Shown here: positions 11,031 to 21,424 of the stretch, one piece after another | Position numbering within the stretch: the first letter of the stretch is position 1 | Layout of the letters: every line of letters begins with the position of its first letter | Assembly (NCBI RefSeq): GCF_002288925.2 | Contig: NW_022098043.1 | Location: 7,962,331-8,026,330 of the forward strand | Source of the DNA: Delphinapterus leucas | Taxonomy: Eukaryota > Chordata > Mammalia > Artiodactyla > Monodontidae | DNA length: 64,000 bases | Reading direction: 5' to 3' | The notes under the pieces: model-generated | Told to the model about the DNA's origin: nothing | Database searches by the model: none | The model's input: the letters and a program-made list of their open reading frames with translations, nothing else | Position numbers and translations under genes: made by a program

Positions 11031-11400
11031 AAATTTATAAGGACTTCCCTGGTTGTGCAGTGGTTAAGAATCTGCCTGCCAATGCAGAGGACCCAGGCTC
11101 GAGCCCTGGCCCAGGAAGATCCCACATGCAACGGAGCAACTAAGCCCGTGTGCCACAACTACTGAGCCTGTGCTCTAGAGCCCACGAGCCACAACTACTG
11201 AGCCCGCGTGCCACAACTACAGAAGCCCGTGTGCCTAGAACCCATGCTCTGCAACAAGAGAAGCCACAGCAATGAGAAGCCCGTGCGCTGTAATGAAGAG
11301 TAGCCCCCGCTCGCCGCAACTAGAGAAAGCCTGCGCTCAACAATGAAGACCCAACACAGCCAAAAATAAATAAATAAAAATAAATGTAAAAAAATTTATA
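11031..11400 (+). mobile_element. long CHR-2-like SINE (inner of nested pair)
   Basis: Starts at GGACTTCCCTGGTTGTGCAG (11041) and ends in an AAAATAAATAAATA tail. AAATTTATA is repeated at 11031-11039 and 11392-11400, so it inserted into the A-rich tail of the preceding SINE in the same orientation. It contains all parts of the long type, through GAGAAAGCC and GAAGACCCAACACAGCC. Confidence 0.9.
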
Positions 11401-11429
11401 AAACAGAAATTGCATCAGCTTAAGTTACT

Positions 11430-11640
11430 TAACTTCTGCTTCTCAGGCTGCTCATCTGTAAAATGGGTCTAGTAACAGAGCTCTCTTTTCACTATTTTGT
11501 TTATTGTCTGTTCTCACCCTGCTAGAATGGAAGCCCCTTGAGGGCTGGGATTTTTGTCTGTGCTGTTCACTGCTCTAACCCCAGTGCCTAGAACAGTGCC
11601 TGGAATAGCGTAGCTTCTCAATAAATCTTTGTTGAGTGAA
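11430..11640 (+). repeat. MIR piece and L2 3' end, plus
   Basis: GCTGCTCATCTGTAAAATGG is MIR-like. CTAGAATGGAAGCCCCTTGA ... CCTAGAACAGTGCCTGGAAT ... TCAATAAATCTTTGTTGAGT is the classic L2 3' end. Confidence 0.75.
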
Positions 11641-12229
11641 TAAATGGATGGATGGATGAGTGGGGGATTAGAAGCAGGATAGGTGGGAGAAGATGAGGAA
11701 AGGATAGAGCCATGTCTTTGAGAAAGCTTAAAAAAAAAAATTGAAAAGCCGCTGGCTTCTCTTCTCTGCCTGGGATGGTTTGCAAACCACCTGCTTGGTC
11801 TTCAAGCCTGTGGTGAAGCCCCTCATCCCTCATGCAAAGTCTAATCACGTGGGGCAAGGGGGTCGCCTCTTTTCAAGGACGCCCACTGTTTTTGGCTCTG
11901 TCTTCCTTAGCGTTCAGCGTTCTCTCCATTCAGCTGGCAGACGAGGAAAGCAAAAACAAGGCTTGCTCAGGGCAGGAATGTGAAAGAGGCTCACATGCCA
12001 TTGGCTGGAACGTAGTCACATGGCCACACCCAACAGCAAGGGAGGCTGGGAAATGTGTAGTCACGCCTCTGCAGGGAGAGGTGACGGCTTTGGGGATCAT
12101 CTCGCCAGTCTCTTCCACGACCATTTCTAGCCCAGAGATTTCGTAACCTTGGAATTTTCCATCTCGTAGCACCCACTTTCCTTACACCACTCTACTTTTT
12201 CTTTTCCATACATGTGTCTCCTTCTAACA
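11641..12229. other. non-coding DNA with an old repeat piece
   Basis: About 11990-12060 has the CATTGGCTGGAACGTAGTCA ... AGGGAGGCTGGGAAATGTG phrase shared with 4790-4860 and with 16920. No gene seen. Confidence 0.45.
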
Positions 12230-12400
12230 GAATGTATTCATTTACTGTGTTTCTTATTTATTATTGGCCTCTCCTCACGAGGATGCGGGCTCCACAGGGG
12301 TAAAGGTCTTTGGTGTTCTGTTTATCACCGTCTCCTCAGGACCCAGGACAGGGCCTGGCGTGCAGAAGGCACTCAGTATTTATCCAAAGAAAGTTGAATG
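12230..12400 (+). repeat. L2 3' end, plus
   Basis: GGATGCGGGCTCCACAGGGG ... ACAGGGCCTGGCGTGCAGAA ... GCACTCAGTATTTATCC follows the L2 3' terminal consensus in order. Confidence 0.65.
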
Positions 12401-12749
12401 GATGCGAGTGTGGCCCTCTGGCCTGCAGCCTGATCCTGAGAGCACAATAAGCCCTAGAGAGATGGTAAGTCTCTCCTCTGCCTACTGGGAAAGCCACAGT
12501 GGGGTCTGGAGAGTGTCCGGGCCTGGCTGAGAAAGGGCGCTGTGCCTGAGCCTTCCCAGGTGACTCGCCCTGTGCAGGTCAGCAACCCTCTTCTCGGGCA
12601 CAGCTCCACACCCAGGATGCCCGGACCCCTGACTCCATTCAGGCCAAGAGGCTTACCTCTCTGGAGAAGCGGCCATTGCGGCCAAGTCACCTGTACTCCG
12701 TGCTGTCCTCATGCACAGGGCAGCCTATACCAGTCCATTTTCCCAGACA
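12401..12749. other. non-coding DNA
   Basis: GC-rich single-copy sequence. Open frames occur on both strands, none with a recognisable product. Confidence 0.4.
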
Positions 12750-12925
12750 GAACCTGATTTTTTATGTTTGTTATTAAAAATATTTATTATTTTATTTTAA
12801 ATTTTTTATTGTTTTGGCCACACTGGGAGGCTTGTGGGATCTTAGTTCCTTGACCAGGGATTGAACCTGCACCCTCGGCAGTGAAAGTGTGTAGTTCCTG
12901 TGAATTCCCTGGAACCTGGTTTTTT
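12750..12925 (-). mobile_element. short CHR-type SINE, minus
   Basis: The SINE body at about 12778-12911 runs from a T/A-rich tail through GTGGGATCTTAGTTCCTTGA to a damaged head (GTGAATTCCCTGG). GAACCTGATTTTTT (12750-12763) and GAACCTGGTTTTTT (12912-12925) are the imperfect target duplication. Confidence 0.85.
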
Positions 12926-13029
12926 AAATGTAAAACACAGAAGGGAGCTTGGTTTCTCTTTTCCAATTTTGGGGAACAAACACAATGGTCAGGTGGCAAC
13001 TTCAGAGCATTCGAGCTATAGAGCCATCC

Positions 13030-13115
13030 AGCTTCTGTAGCCTTCCTGTGCCTCATTTTTGAGAGGAGGAGACAAAGCCCAGAGAGGTAAAGAGACTTGA
13101 CCAAGGTTACCCAGG
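13030..13115 (-). repeat. MIR fragment, minus
   Basis: GAGGAGGAGACAAAGCCCAG and CTTGACCAAGGTTACCCAG mark an inverted MIR core. Confidence 0.55.
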
Positions 13116-13624
13116 GTTCCGGTGACCAAGAACTCCCGGGCAGTGCCCACAGCATGCTCCCAGAGGACAGGTGTCTGGGTCCCCCTCTTGGCTGTTTCCT
13201 TCTCTGGGCAAGACACCAGTGATGGGAAGGGCACAAGGAGACAAGAAGAGATGGCTTGGGGCGGTGGGGGGGAGGGGATCAGGAGAGACCACCCTGAGCT
13301 CCACCTGGAAGCACACACTGTGATCAGGGACCAAGCAGAGAGGAGGGTAGAGGCAGCAGAGAAGGGTGGTAGCCTGAGGGCTCCGAGAGAGGCTCTGGTC
13401 CTGGCTTTGAAGGTGAAGAAAGAACGTCATCCTGACTTGTTGCCTTTGAATCTTTGCAGGATCCCGACCCCCTCCCAACCTCTACGGAAGCTGGCAGCCA
13501 GCACTCTCTCCAGGAGCCAGGGCCACCAGCCTTCACAGCCCTGTTGTAGCACAGACACCTCTTGGTGCAGAGGAAGCACCACTGCACAAGCAATCAGGAG
13601 ACTTGGGCTCTGTCACTTCAAGTC
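13116..13624. other. non-coding DNA with overlapping GC-rich frames
   Basis: Frames of 192 aa (13122-13700, plus) and 149 aa (12787-13236, minus) overlap here on opposite strands and run into SINE or repeat sequence. Neither has a domain I recognise, so I do not call a gene. Confidence 0.45.
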
Positions 13625-14010
13625 ATCACTAAGCACCTACTACTTGCCAGGCGCTGTCTTCAGCAGGCAAGGGCTCTGCCTCATGCGGCTTCTGTTCTAA
13701 TAGGGGAGACTGTTGATGAACAGACAAACGCATGCCTGAGATCATTACAGGTGATGACAGCAAGCAGGGTAATGGGACAGATGATGGCTGAACAGGTTAG
13801 TTTGAGTCGTGAGGAGGGTGGAACCAAGGAGGGCCTCTCTGAAGAGGTGACATTGGAGCTGTGATCTGTATGAGAAGGTGGCAGCCATGTAAAAATCTGA
13901 GAGAGGTGTGGTCCCTCCCTGGGAAGTAGCAAGTGCAAAGGTCCTGAGGCAGAAATGAGCTTGTGTTTGGGCAAATATGACCGGTGAGAGGGACAAGAGG
14001 AAGAGTATAA
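13625..14010 (+). repeat. old TGCCAGGCGCT-type repeat, plus
   Basis: AGCACCTACTACTTGCCAGG ... TGTTCTAATAGGGGAGACTG ... AAGTGCAAAGGTCCTGAGGC is a near-complete copy of an ancient mammal-wide repeat. Related pieces are at 18470-18840, 41570-41700, 47860-48060, 59190-59530 and 60960-61130. Confidence 0.65.
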
Positions 14011-14714
14011 AAAGAGTCTCTTTCCCTTTGTCATTATCTCTGTGGGATTTGAGTACATCTTATCTCCTTATTTGACCCCTAAATTTTGGGCATCTGTAAG
14101 TTTAAACAAACCTTTCTTGGTCCTATTTCCAATTTTTATTTTAACGTCTTTTGTACAGAGGACAGGATATTATTAGCCTGAGAGTCAGAAGACCTAAATT
14201 ATGGCCCCAGAGTTTCCAGTAGTGAGCAGTGTGACCTTGGACAAATCCCTTTTCTCATCTTTAAACCAGGAGATTGGACCACAAGCTCCAAAGGCCCTTC
14301 TGGCTGAGACATCCCAGCACCGGGAATTCATGTTAACTCTTCTTGATCCTATTTATTTTCAGCCCACATGTGGATCTGCTCAGCATACATCTGCTCCTTC
14401 TTCCAGGATCTGCACACATTTATTAGATGCTTTTAAAAACAAGAGACAACCTGTACAGACATTAGCAGGAGATGGTGGAATATATCATGCAGCTTTTAAA
14501 AGAAGAATGAGTTACACTGAAATCCCCTGAGCTGGACGGAAGCGCATGATGTAAGCGACAAAACTCGCTGTGGGATGTTAGAGAGAGACTCCCGTTTTTG
14601 TGAAAACCAAACGACAAAATCTCTGTGTGTGTGTATGTGGGTTTGTTTATGCTCACAAGTCAGGAGAAAGGTGGGAGAGAATAAGCAGCAGTCTGCAACA
14701 TTAGTTATCTAGGA
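14011..14714. other. non-coding DNA with a MIR-like piece
   Basis: About 14175-14280 (GAGTCAGAAGACCTAAATTA ... GTGACCTTGGACAAATCCC) is MIR-like on the plus strand. The remainder shows no gene. Confidence 0.45.
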
Positions 14715-14760
14715 GTGTGTGTGTGTGTGTGCACGCGCGCGCGTGCACACATGTGCACGC
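14715..14760. repeat. 46-bp alternating purine-pyrimidine tract
   Basis: A (GT)n block runs into GCACGCGCGCGCGTGCACAC and ATGTGCACGC without a single break in purine/pyrimidine alternation. It is the strongest Z-DNA-prone tract in the window. Confidence 0.9.
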
Positions 14761-15499
14761 TTCCTCTAAAGACAGCAGCATGCTTCCCAGGACCCATCCC
14801 ACCCTCTGGGCCTGTTTATGAATGGGATTCTGGCAGAGGGTACGTGATGCCGGCCTCCGAGTTTGTGTCCTTTGGAGACTGAGGGACGTAGAGAGGAATA
14901 GGTGTGGGCAGTGTCCACTTTGATCTTGGAATGTCCCTCTCACCTCCTGGCACCTGCGCCTCTACTTCAAAGGCTGCTGAATGATCACAATCTGAGGCTG
15001 GTTTTGGTAGCAGGAGATGCACCAGAGCTGTCCAGGGCCTGTGGGATCCGAGATCACAGGCATGATTACAACACGAGAGGCACATGCTCCAGCCTGCTGT
15101 TTCCGGCTCCTGCTTTAGGACTTCAGAGGCAGCTTGGGCTGCAAGGGTCTTGCGGGCCCTCCCTGGCCATCCCTCTGACTGCAGACGGATGAAACCAGCC
15201 ATCCCTCCAGCCTACCCTGGGAGGCGGTGTGTGTGGGGAGCTTATTGTTTGAGCTGCTTCCTGGTCATGTAACTCTCCCCTCCAGGGAATCCCTGCAGAT
15301 GTCTATTTTAAACCTCCCTTGCGGCAGTCCGTGTTCATTTCCTTTGCCTGGGCTCCTCCCCCCAAATAGGAACCCTTCAGCCTGGATGTTGTGGAGCGGC
15401 GTCACTCCGGCTTTCTTGTCCCTAAGGAAGTCGGTAAGGAAGCACCCTGCCCCACATACGGTGCTTGATGCTTTTCAAAGCCTCTTGTGTTGCATCCCA
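14761..15499. other. single-copy non-coding DNA
   Basis: No gene or repeat is recognised. The stretch is moderately GC-rich, with short overlapping frames on both strands. Confidence 0.4.
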
Positions 15500-15650
15500 C
15501 TTGAATGGCCCTTTACAAGAATCCTCTGAGGCAGAAATACCTAGGAGTATTGCCTCCATACTACAGAAGAAATGGGGATGCAAAGCAGTTAGGTGACTTG
15601 TCCATGTCCCAGAATGAATAACAGGCAGTTCTGGGTCTTTGACTCTTGAG
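15500..15650 (-). repeat. MIR-like fragment, minus
   Basis: AGAATCCTCTGAGGCAGAAA ... ATACTACAGAAGAAATGGGG ... GGTGACTTGTCCATGTCCC is a degraded inverted MIR. Confidence 0.5.
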
Positions 15651-16135
15651 AGCAGCCTGCTCGGATCCCGATCCATCATCACAGGTGCCCCCTCCACACT
15701 GAAGGTGTCCTGGGAGGTTGGCTTAGTGGCCACATTTATATCTGATGAGCCGACTCCCCAGCTGCGGGGGAGTGGACCAGGGTGGGTTCATGATCTGGGG
15801 TGATCACCTAGAGCCTGGGCTGCACTGATCAGCCTTGTGCTCTAGCATTTGAACGACGGCCAGAAACTGAGTGAAGAGGCACGTGGAGTCAGGGTCAGAG
15901 CCACGTGCTGATGGAAGGCATGGAGGGATGGGCACTGGGAAGGTGTGTGAGGGGCAGCCCGGGTGGAAGACCGGGTGACCTCGGAGAGGGACAGGACCTG
16001 GGGGCTTTTGGATCCCATGAGCTGCCTGGATGTCCCAAAATCAGGCAACCCTGGCAGACCCTGAAGCTTTTCAACAATCCCCCTTTTCCAGAGCTGGGGA
16101 CCTGATGATAACAGAGACGGCAGGGCCAGGGCTCT
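15651..16135. other. single-copy non-coding DNA
   Basis: No recognised gene. The minus frame at 15842-16363 has no domain and extends into repeat sequence. Confidence 0.4.
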
Positions 16136-16960
16136 CTTAGATGTAAGCGACAGAAGGCCCAACTCACACTGGCTTAAGCAAAAAGTACAGCTTATTGGCT
16201 CAAGGCGCTGAAAACTCCAGGGGCAGACCTGGGCAGGTCCAGTGGGATCCAGGGGCTCAAGTGATGCTTCGGGGCTTGTGGCCTGCTCTGGTTTTCCCTG
16301 CTGGCCTCTCTCCTCATGGTGGCAAGATAGCTGCCAGCAACACCAACACGACATACTCCCCACCTCTCAGCAACTCCAGCAGAAAGTGAGCATCTCTCTC
16401 CCCAAGAGTTTCAACGAAAGTCCCAGAACTAAGTTCCACTGGCTCTGACCATGTCACATGCCCGTTCCAGAACCAGTCTCTGGGGCTAAGGATACAGGAT
16501 ATCCTGATCGGTCAGGCCTGGATCACACGTTCTCCTCTGGAGCCCACGTGTGTGAAGTCAGCTCTGCCCAAAGCCCAGGGACCAAGAGCAGAGAATGATG
16601 GTTTCACCAGGAGCATCAGGGCAGTGGGTCTCAAGAAGAGTGTGTTAGTCCAGGTAAGCTACGTGCTGCAATAAACCCCCCAACATGTCAGTGGCTAACA
16701 CAGTACAATTTCATTTCTTGCTCCCATTGTTAGCAGGGCTGGGGCTCTACTTCCCATATCCATTCAGGGACCCAGGCTGGTGGAGGCTCTGTCATCTTCA
16801 TCATATAGCTTCCAAGGACACCCTGGGTGATGACATCCAGCCGGCTAGCAGGAGAATAAAGCAAAGGTTACATTTTGTTTGGTCCAGGCCCTGGGAGTGA
16901 CACTCATCGATTGTATTGACCAGAACTCAGTCACATGACCACGTCTCAGTGCAGGGGAGA
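16136..16960 (+). repeat. two adjacent unnamed old interspersed repeats
   Basis: The first, 16136-16620, has CAGAAGGCCCAACTCACACT, CTCATGGTGGCAAGATAGCT, CTCAGCAACTCCAGCAGAAA and CCCAGAACTAAGTTCCACTG in the order of a known-type old element. The second, about 16635-16960, is of the GTCAGTGGCTAACACAGTAC class and has CAGAACTCAGTCACATGACC near its end. I cannot name either family. Confidence 0.55.
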
Positions 16961-17506
16961 ACGGGGAGGCAGTCTCTACCATAAAGGGGAGATGGATGAA
17001 TGCTGGGCAGACAAAAACAAGATCCACCTGAGCTTTCCAAGTCCTTTAGCCTTTGTCAAGGGTTCCCAGCATGCCACAGTACTGGCCCAATCTTCCCGGC
17101 TGAGGTCTCCTTTATGATGGCTTGAACTCCACCTTCCCCCTTAATGCCTCACCTGCCCATCCTCTTTCCCTCTCAAGTTGAGTGGTGAGGAGGCTCAGTT
17201 ATTCTGGATCAGCCGACAAACCCATATGTGCTTTATGGACAGGAGGCAGTCGAGCAAAGGGAGAGAGAGGACAGCTTTGGCTCAGAGACTCGACAGATCT
17301 GCGTGTCAACCCCGCGATCCTTTTCAGCTGTCCTTTACTGGTCCTTAAGCCAGCAGCCCCTTCCTCTTCTCCAGAGCCTGTAGCTAAGGGCAGACAGGGA
17401 CTGGAGGGAGGCTGATCCATCACTCACAAAGGACTGGCATCTCAGCTTTCTGAAGACCTTAGCTGGGAAGACTATGTGTCAACATTGCTGCCGGCAGCAG
17501 CTAAAC
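16961..17506. other. non-coding DNA
   Basis: No gene recognised. Confidence 0.4.
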
Positions 17507-17533
17507 ATTCATTCATTCATTCATTCATTCACC
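17507..17533. repeat. (ATTC)n microsatellite
   Basis: About six tandem CATT/ATTC units at 17507-17533, followed by an old TGCTTACTGTTTGCCTGGC repeat piece. Confidence 0.85.
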
Positions 17534-17829
17534 TCTGAAGTGCTTACTGTTTGCCTGGCTTTCCGCTGGGTGCCAAGGCGAAAAGGAGACACAAAAGCTT
17601 AGGATATTAGATCTAATCTAGTGTTAAGGCGATCAGGCTTATGTCGGTTGGACAACTGGAGATGAAAATAAGACAAGCTGAAGCTGAATCTTCTACCGTG
17701 ATTTAGAGATGATGTCACCCCACGGCATGAACAAGCAGCATATTTAGTGTCTCAGGGACCAGGCACCTGATCTCCTCATCCCAGAGCTGTCAGTAAGGGC
17801 AGCCCCAGGTAAAATGATAATAATCAACA
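17534..17829. other. non-coding DNA
   Basis: Begins with a degraded old repeat tail. No gene seen. Confidence 0.35.
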
Positions 17830-18060
17830 TAATAGCAGCAGCTACAACTATTATGTGCGTCGGGCACTGTGCTAAATAAATGATCCAAGTGCAAAGCTTT
17901 CATTCTCCCAACAACCGTGTAAAATCTAGGCTCACCCACCCCTGTTTTCACAGATGGAAAATCAAGGCTCTAAAAGCCTTCAGAAACCTGCTCCAAGTTA
18001 TAAAGCCATCAGGTGGCAGCTCTGGCAAGGGCAGTCAGGTCTATCTGATGCTCAAGCCCG
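17830..18060 (-). repeat. MIR-like fragment
   Basis: TTCACAGATGGAAAATCAAG ... AGGTGGCAGCTCTGGCAAGG resembles an inverted MIR, preceded by GTCGGGCACTGTGCTAAAT. Confidence 0.5.
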
Positions 18061-19741
18061 GGTCTGATCGCCTGTGTGTTAAATTAGAGATGGCATCTGT
18101 CTGGATGGTCCTCCCACTGCCCAGACAGCGCACCTGGAGGTGGTTGGTCTCTGCCAGGAGCTGCTCTGTACTGTGAGTGGCAGCCCTTTTCTGGGGCTGG
18201 GCTAGACCAGAGAGTGAGGAGGCCCAGTCCTGGGGATTTGGAGCTCAGAGCAGACCCCGGGGACGGAGGCTTCAGTTTCTTCCACTGGCCTCATCTCTTG
18301 AGCTGCTGTTTTTCTCCCCAAGAATAGCCATCCATCTGAGCAGGGCGTCTGAGGATAGCTCTCCTTCAGCATCTCCAGGCAGAAGCCTGGCAGAAGGAAC
18401 ACTTCTCCACCCACTTGGTTTCCTATCCCATGATGGCTCTTCCATCTGGCTCATTCATTCATGTGTTCACTCAACAAGTTAATATTGAGCCTCAGTGTCT
18501 GCCCTGCCATGGTCAGGGTACTGAAGGGGGTGGGGAAATGAAGATGGATCAGTATGAGAGACAAGACACTTCCATATAAACAGGAATCTCAGGGGTAACC
18601 TGATGAGGACCACGAGAAAAGGATAGGCCATGTCCTGTGTGTTTGAGAGGAGAGATCACCCCCAGATTTGGCAGGAGTTGGGGAAGGGTGTGCATTAAGG
18701 AAAGTTCTGAGGAGGTGGGATTTGTGCTGGGCCTTGAAGAGAGGGTAGGATTGGACACGTGCAGCGGAAGGAAAGGACACCTGCGGTAGTGAGAAGAGCA
18801 GGGGCGCGGCCTGGAGGTGGGAGCACCTGGCCATGCCTGGGGCCTGGGAGCATGTCCACGTGCAGAACAAGTGCACCAGGAATCAGGATGGCATCGGCGG
18901 GCCAGCTTTATCCTCTAAGCTGTGAGCCGTGGCGCAGTCACTGCAGTCACAAGCCAGCCCCTCCGGAGTGGGATCAGGAGAGCAGGAAATCAGGCCCCAG
19001 AGGTCCCGGGAAGAGGCTGGCCCAGCTGAGACACACTGTCTGAGCTGTCCCCGGCTGTCTGTTGCTCTAGGAAAGCCCTCCATTGACACATTCACACTCC
19101 AGAGTTACTTCTCAGGCCTAGTTGACCCAGTGGACCTAAGACACACACAGCATGGGGGCTGGAAGGAAAGTTTAAAGGGCATCTCACCCAGTGTTTAAAA
19201 CTCGAAAAAGAAAAATCTGTAGGGTCCCATTATTCAACTGGAATCCCATAAACCCCAAAGGGAAAACAGAGAAGATGCTCCAGTTAAAGCAGGTGGGGGG
19301 CGGCCTCCCCATTCTGTCTCCCCATCACTCCCACAGCAGCTCCTGGGGCACCCCTGGGAAATCTGGGACTGGGAGAACTCTCCCATTTTTATTTTACAGG
19401 TGGGGAATCTGGTGCTGGAAAAGAGGCACAGGGACACCAGATGGCTTGCCCAATGCTTCAGGGATCTTCTTCAGCTTGTGTCTAAGATCGGGGGAGAAAG
19501 GCAGTCAGTGCATAGGTGGAGGGGGTCTGGTTTTCCAGGATGCATCTTCCTCCTTTGGTAGCAACGATGCTTGGGGCCTGCTGGCTGGGGCTGCCCTCAA
19601 CACCCACTCTGTAGCCTGGTGGCAGTTGGCACTGTGCTGGCTCCCCTGTGGCTTATCTCATCCTCAACCCACTGTGGGAGGGAAGGTGGACCAGCTCCTT
19701 CCTCCATCACACACATTGAGAACAGAGATGTAGGAGTTAGG
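18061..19741. other. non-coding DNA with old repeat pieces
   Basis: About 18435-18840 is a degraded copy of the TGCCAGGCGCT-type repeat (TTCATTCATGTGTTCACTC ... GCTGGGCCTTGAAGAGAGGG). 19375-19460 is MIR-like. Overlapping frames up to 180 aa show no domain. Confidence 0.4.
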
Positions 19742-19744
19742 ATT

Positions 19745-19850
19745 AGTGGTTAGGATTCCGGGCTTTCACTGCCATGGCCCTGGTCAGGGAGCTGAGATCC
19801 CGCAAGCTGCACAGCGTGGCCAAAAGAGAGAGAGAGAGAGAGAGAGAGAA
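19745..19850 (+). mobile_element. short SINE, plus, with (GA)n tail
   Basis: AGTGGTTAGGATTCCGGGCT ... CCCTGGTCAGGGAGCTGAGA ... CGTGGCCAAAAG is the short cetartiodactyl SINE in the plus orientation. Its A-tail has become a (GA)n microsatellite at about 19826-19848. Confidence 0.8.
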
Positions 19851-19964
19851 AACAACTTATAATCACCGTTGCCAGGGAGAGTGGAGTGGACGTGGGGGGG
19901 AGGCACACTAAAAATCCTAATGTAAAGAGAAGAATCCTATGGGTAAAATGGTTGTTCTTCACAT

Positions 19965-20185
19965 GTGCTGGGCATTTTATTATCTGCCAAAGCTTTTTCA
20001 CAAACATGATTCTATTTAATTCTTATAATCAGCCTGTCAGGTAGATATTAGCCCCCTCCCATTTTACCAGTGATAAAGGTGAGGCTCAGAGAGGCTGAGT
20101 GAGTTGCCCAACATCATACAGCTGGTAAGGAGGCAGGGACAGTCCCTTCACTCTGGTCTTCTAACTCCAGGTCTAGCGAGCATAC
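19965..20185 (-). repeat. MIR fragment, minus
   Basis: ATAATCAGCCTGTCAGGTAG ... AAAGGTGAGGCTCAGAGAGG ... CATACAGCTGGTAAGGAGGC is a well-ordered inverted MIR. Confidence 0.75.
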
Positions 20186-20211
20186 TGTGAGCAAGGAAAG
20201 GAAGGAGGCAG

Positions 20212-20255
<44 letters not shown>
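20212..20255. repeat. (TG)n microsatellite
   Basis: About 21 uninterrupted TG units. It is a likely length-polymorphic locus. Confidence 0.95.
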
Positions 20256-20256
<1 letters not shown>

Positions 20257-21398
20257 TATGTTTTGGGAGGCTGCCAGAGGAGAGTGGAGGAGCAGAGGCT
20301 AAGGCTGGGAGCGTGCTTGTGAATTATTATATTGTAAGTGTTCCTTTAATTATACGCATTTCACTTGAGAATAGAAGAGCCACAGGGAAGGGACCCCTGG
20401 ACCGCTAGGACCTAGCCTAGTGCCTGTCCCAAGGCAGGCATTTAGTAAACTCCTGCTGCGAGCATCTGATTAAAGACGGTGTGCTTGTGACCTTGTTTCT
20501 GGGTGAGGTTGTCTCTAACCCCAGAGGCTGCCTTGCAGCCCATCCTCCTCTACCGGGGCTGACATCTTCCCACTTCCTTCTCTCCTTCTGTATATGGGGA
20601 GAAACACCAACAAATCCCCTGGCAATGCGTAAGAGGGAAGCAATGAACATGCAGGGCATCCCTGTCACCCCCAAAACATGTGAAGTCAAGCCCAGATTTC
20701 CCCTTCAGAGTCCCCCCCCGCCATCCTGCCTGGGTTCCTCCAGGGTGAAGCGGCAGTGGTACCCTCTGTTCCAGCAGCTCCAGGAAACAGAACAATCCTG
20801 ATTGCTGGTGATTGCAGAGGCCACTCGTCTGGGCTCTGGACAACTCTGGGATCAGTGCCCAGCTCAGCACAGAAATAAAGAAGATATCCAAGCTCAGGAC
20901 TCCTGCTGTTATAATGGTCTGGACAGATCTCTCCAGCTCCTCTGAAAGCAAATTGGGTTGCCCACCCCTCTCCCTTACATCCTTGAGGAGACCCAGCAAA
21001 TACCACCTGCTTTGACATACATACACATGAATCTTCTCAAAGATACATGGCTGATGAGAAGGCCCCAGCCCAGTGCCCCCCCCCGCCAAATGTCCCAGAG
21101 ACACTTGTGTTTGGTGCCCAGGCAGAGAGACATTGCGGGACGCCGAGAAAGACAGCTGACACCCCTTCCAGGCTTGGCACAGGTGACGTGCAGGCGAGGC
21201 ACCTGCTACTGTCTCCTTTCCCGACATGAAGGGAACAGCTTCCTGGCAGCAGCCCCTTCGTCCCCCCCTATCCTGAGAGTTGGCTCCAGCTGCTAAAGGG
21301 GATACTTCCTGGGGTCTTCTCCTGCCCTTTAAGGTTCTGATGATAATCTTTTCACCCCCAGCAGGCCTGGCATCAAACACAACACAGGAGTGGTGACA
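20256..21398. other. spacer downstream of FAM43B
   Basis: A minus frame of 276 aa (20550-21380) begins just past the FAM43B cleavage region. It has no domain and no conserved look, and it is overlapped by other frames on both strands. 20405-20470 has an L2/MIR-like tail. No gene is called. Confidence 0.45.
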
Positions 21399-21424
21399 GG
21401 CTGAGAAAGCAGGAACACTTTATT
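21375..21424 (-). terminator. FAM43B poly(A) signal and downstream GU element
   Basis: TTTATT at 21419-21424 reads AATAAA on the minus strand. A minus-strand TGTGTTGTGTTTG follows about 30 bases downstream (near 21374-21387), the usual position of a GU-rich cleavage element. Cleavage is inferred near 21395-21405. Confidence 0.75.

Noticed and set aside
12787..13700. Overlapping frames of 149 (minus) and 192 (plus) codons
   Set aside because: One begins in a SINE and both lack any recognisable domain or exon structure.
17507..17533. Short regular repeats as a possible CRISPR array
   Set aside because: These are simple microsatellites in mammalian DNA, with no spacers.
20550..21380. 276-codon minus frame just past the FAM43B 3' end
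   Set aside because: No domain, no start or splice context, crossed by frames on the other strand, and it lies downstream of a good poly(A) site.
1..21400. Search by eye for CDA exons on the minus strand
   Set aside because: No segment with the expected cytidine deaminase zinc-site text was recognised; it is probably outside the window.
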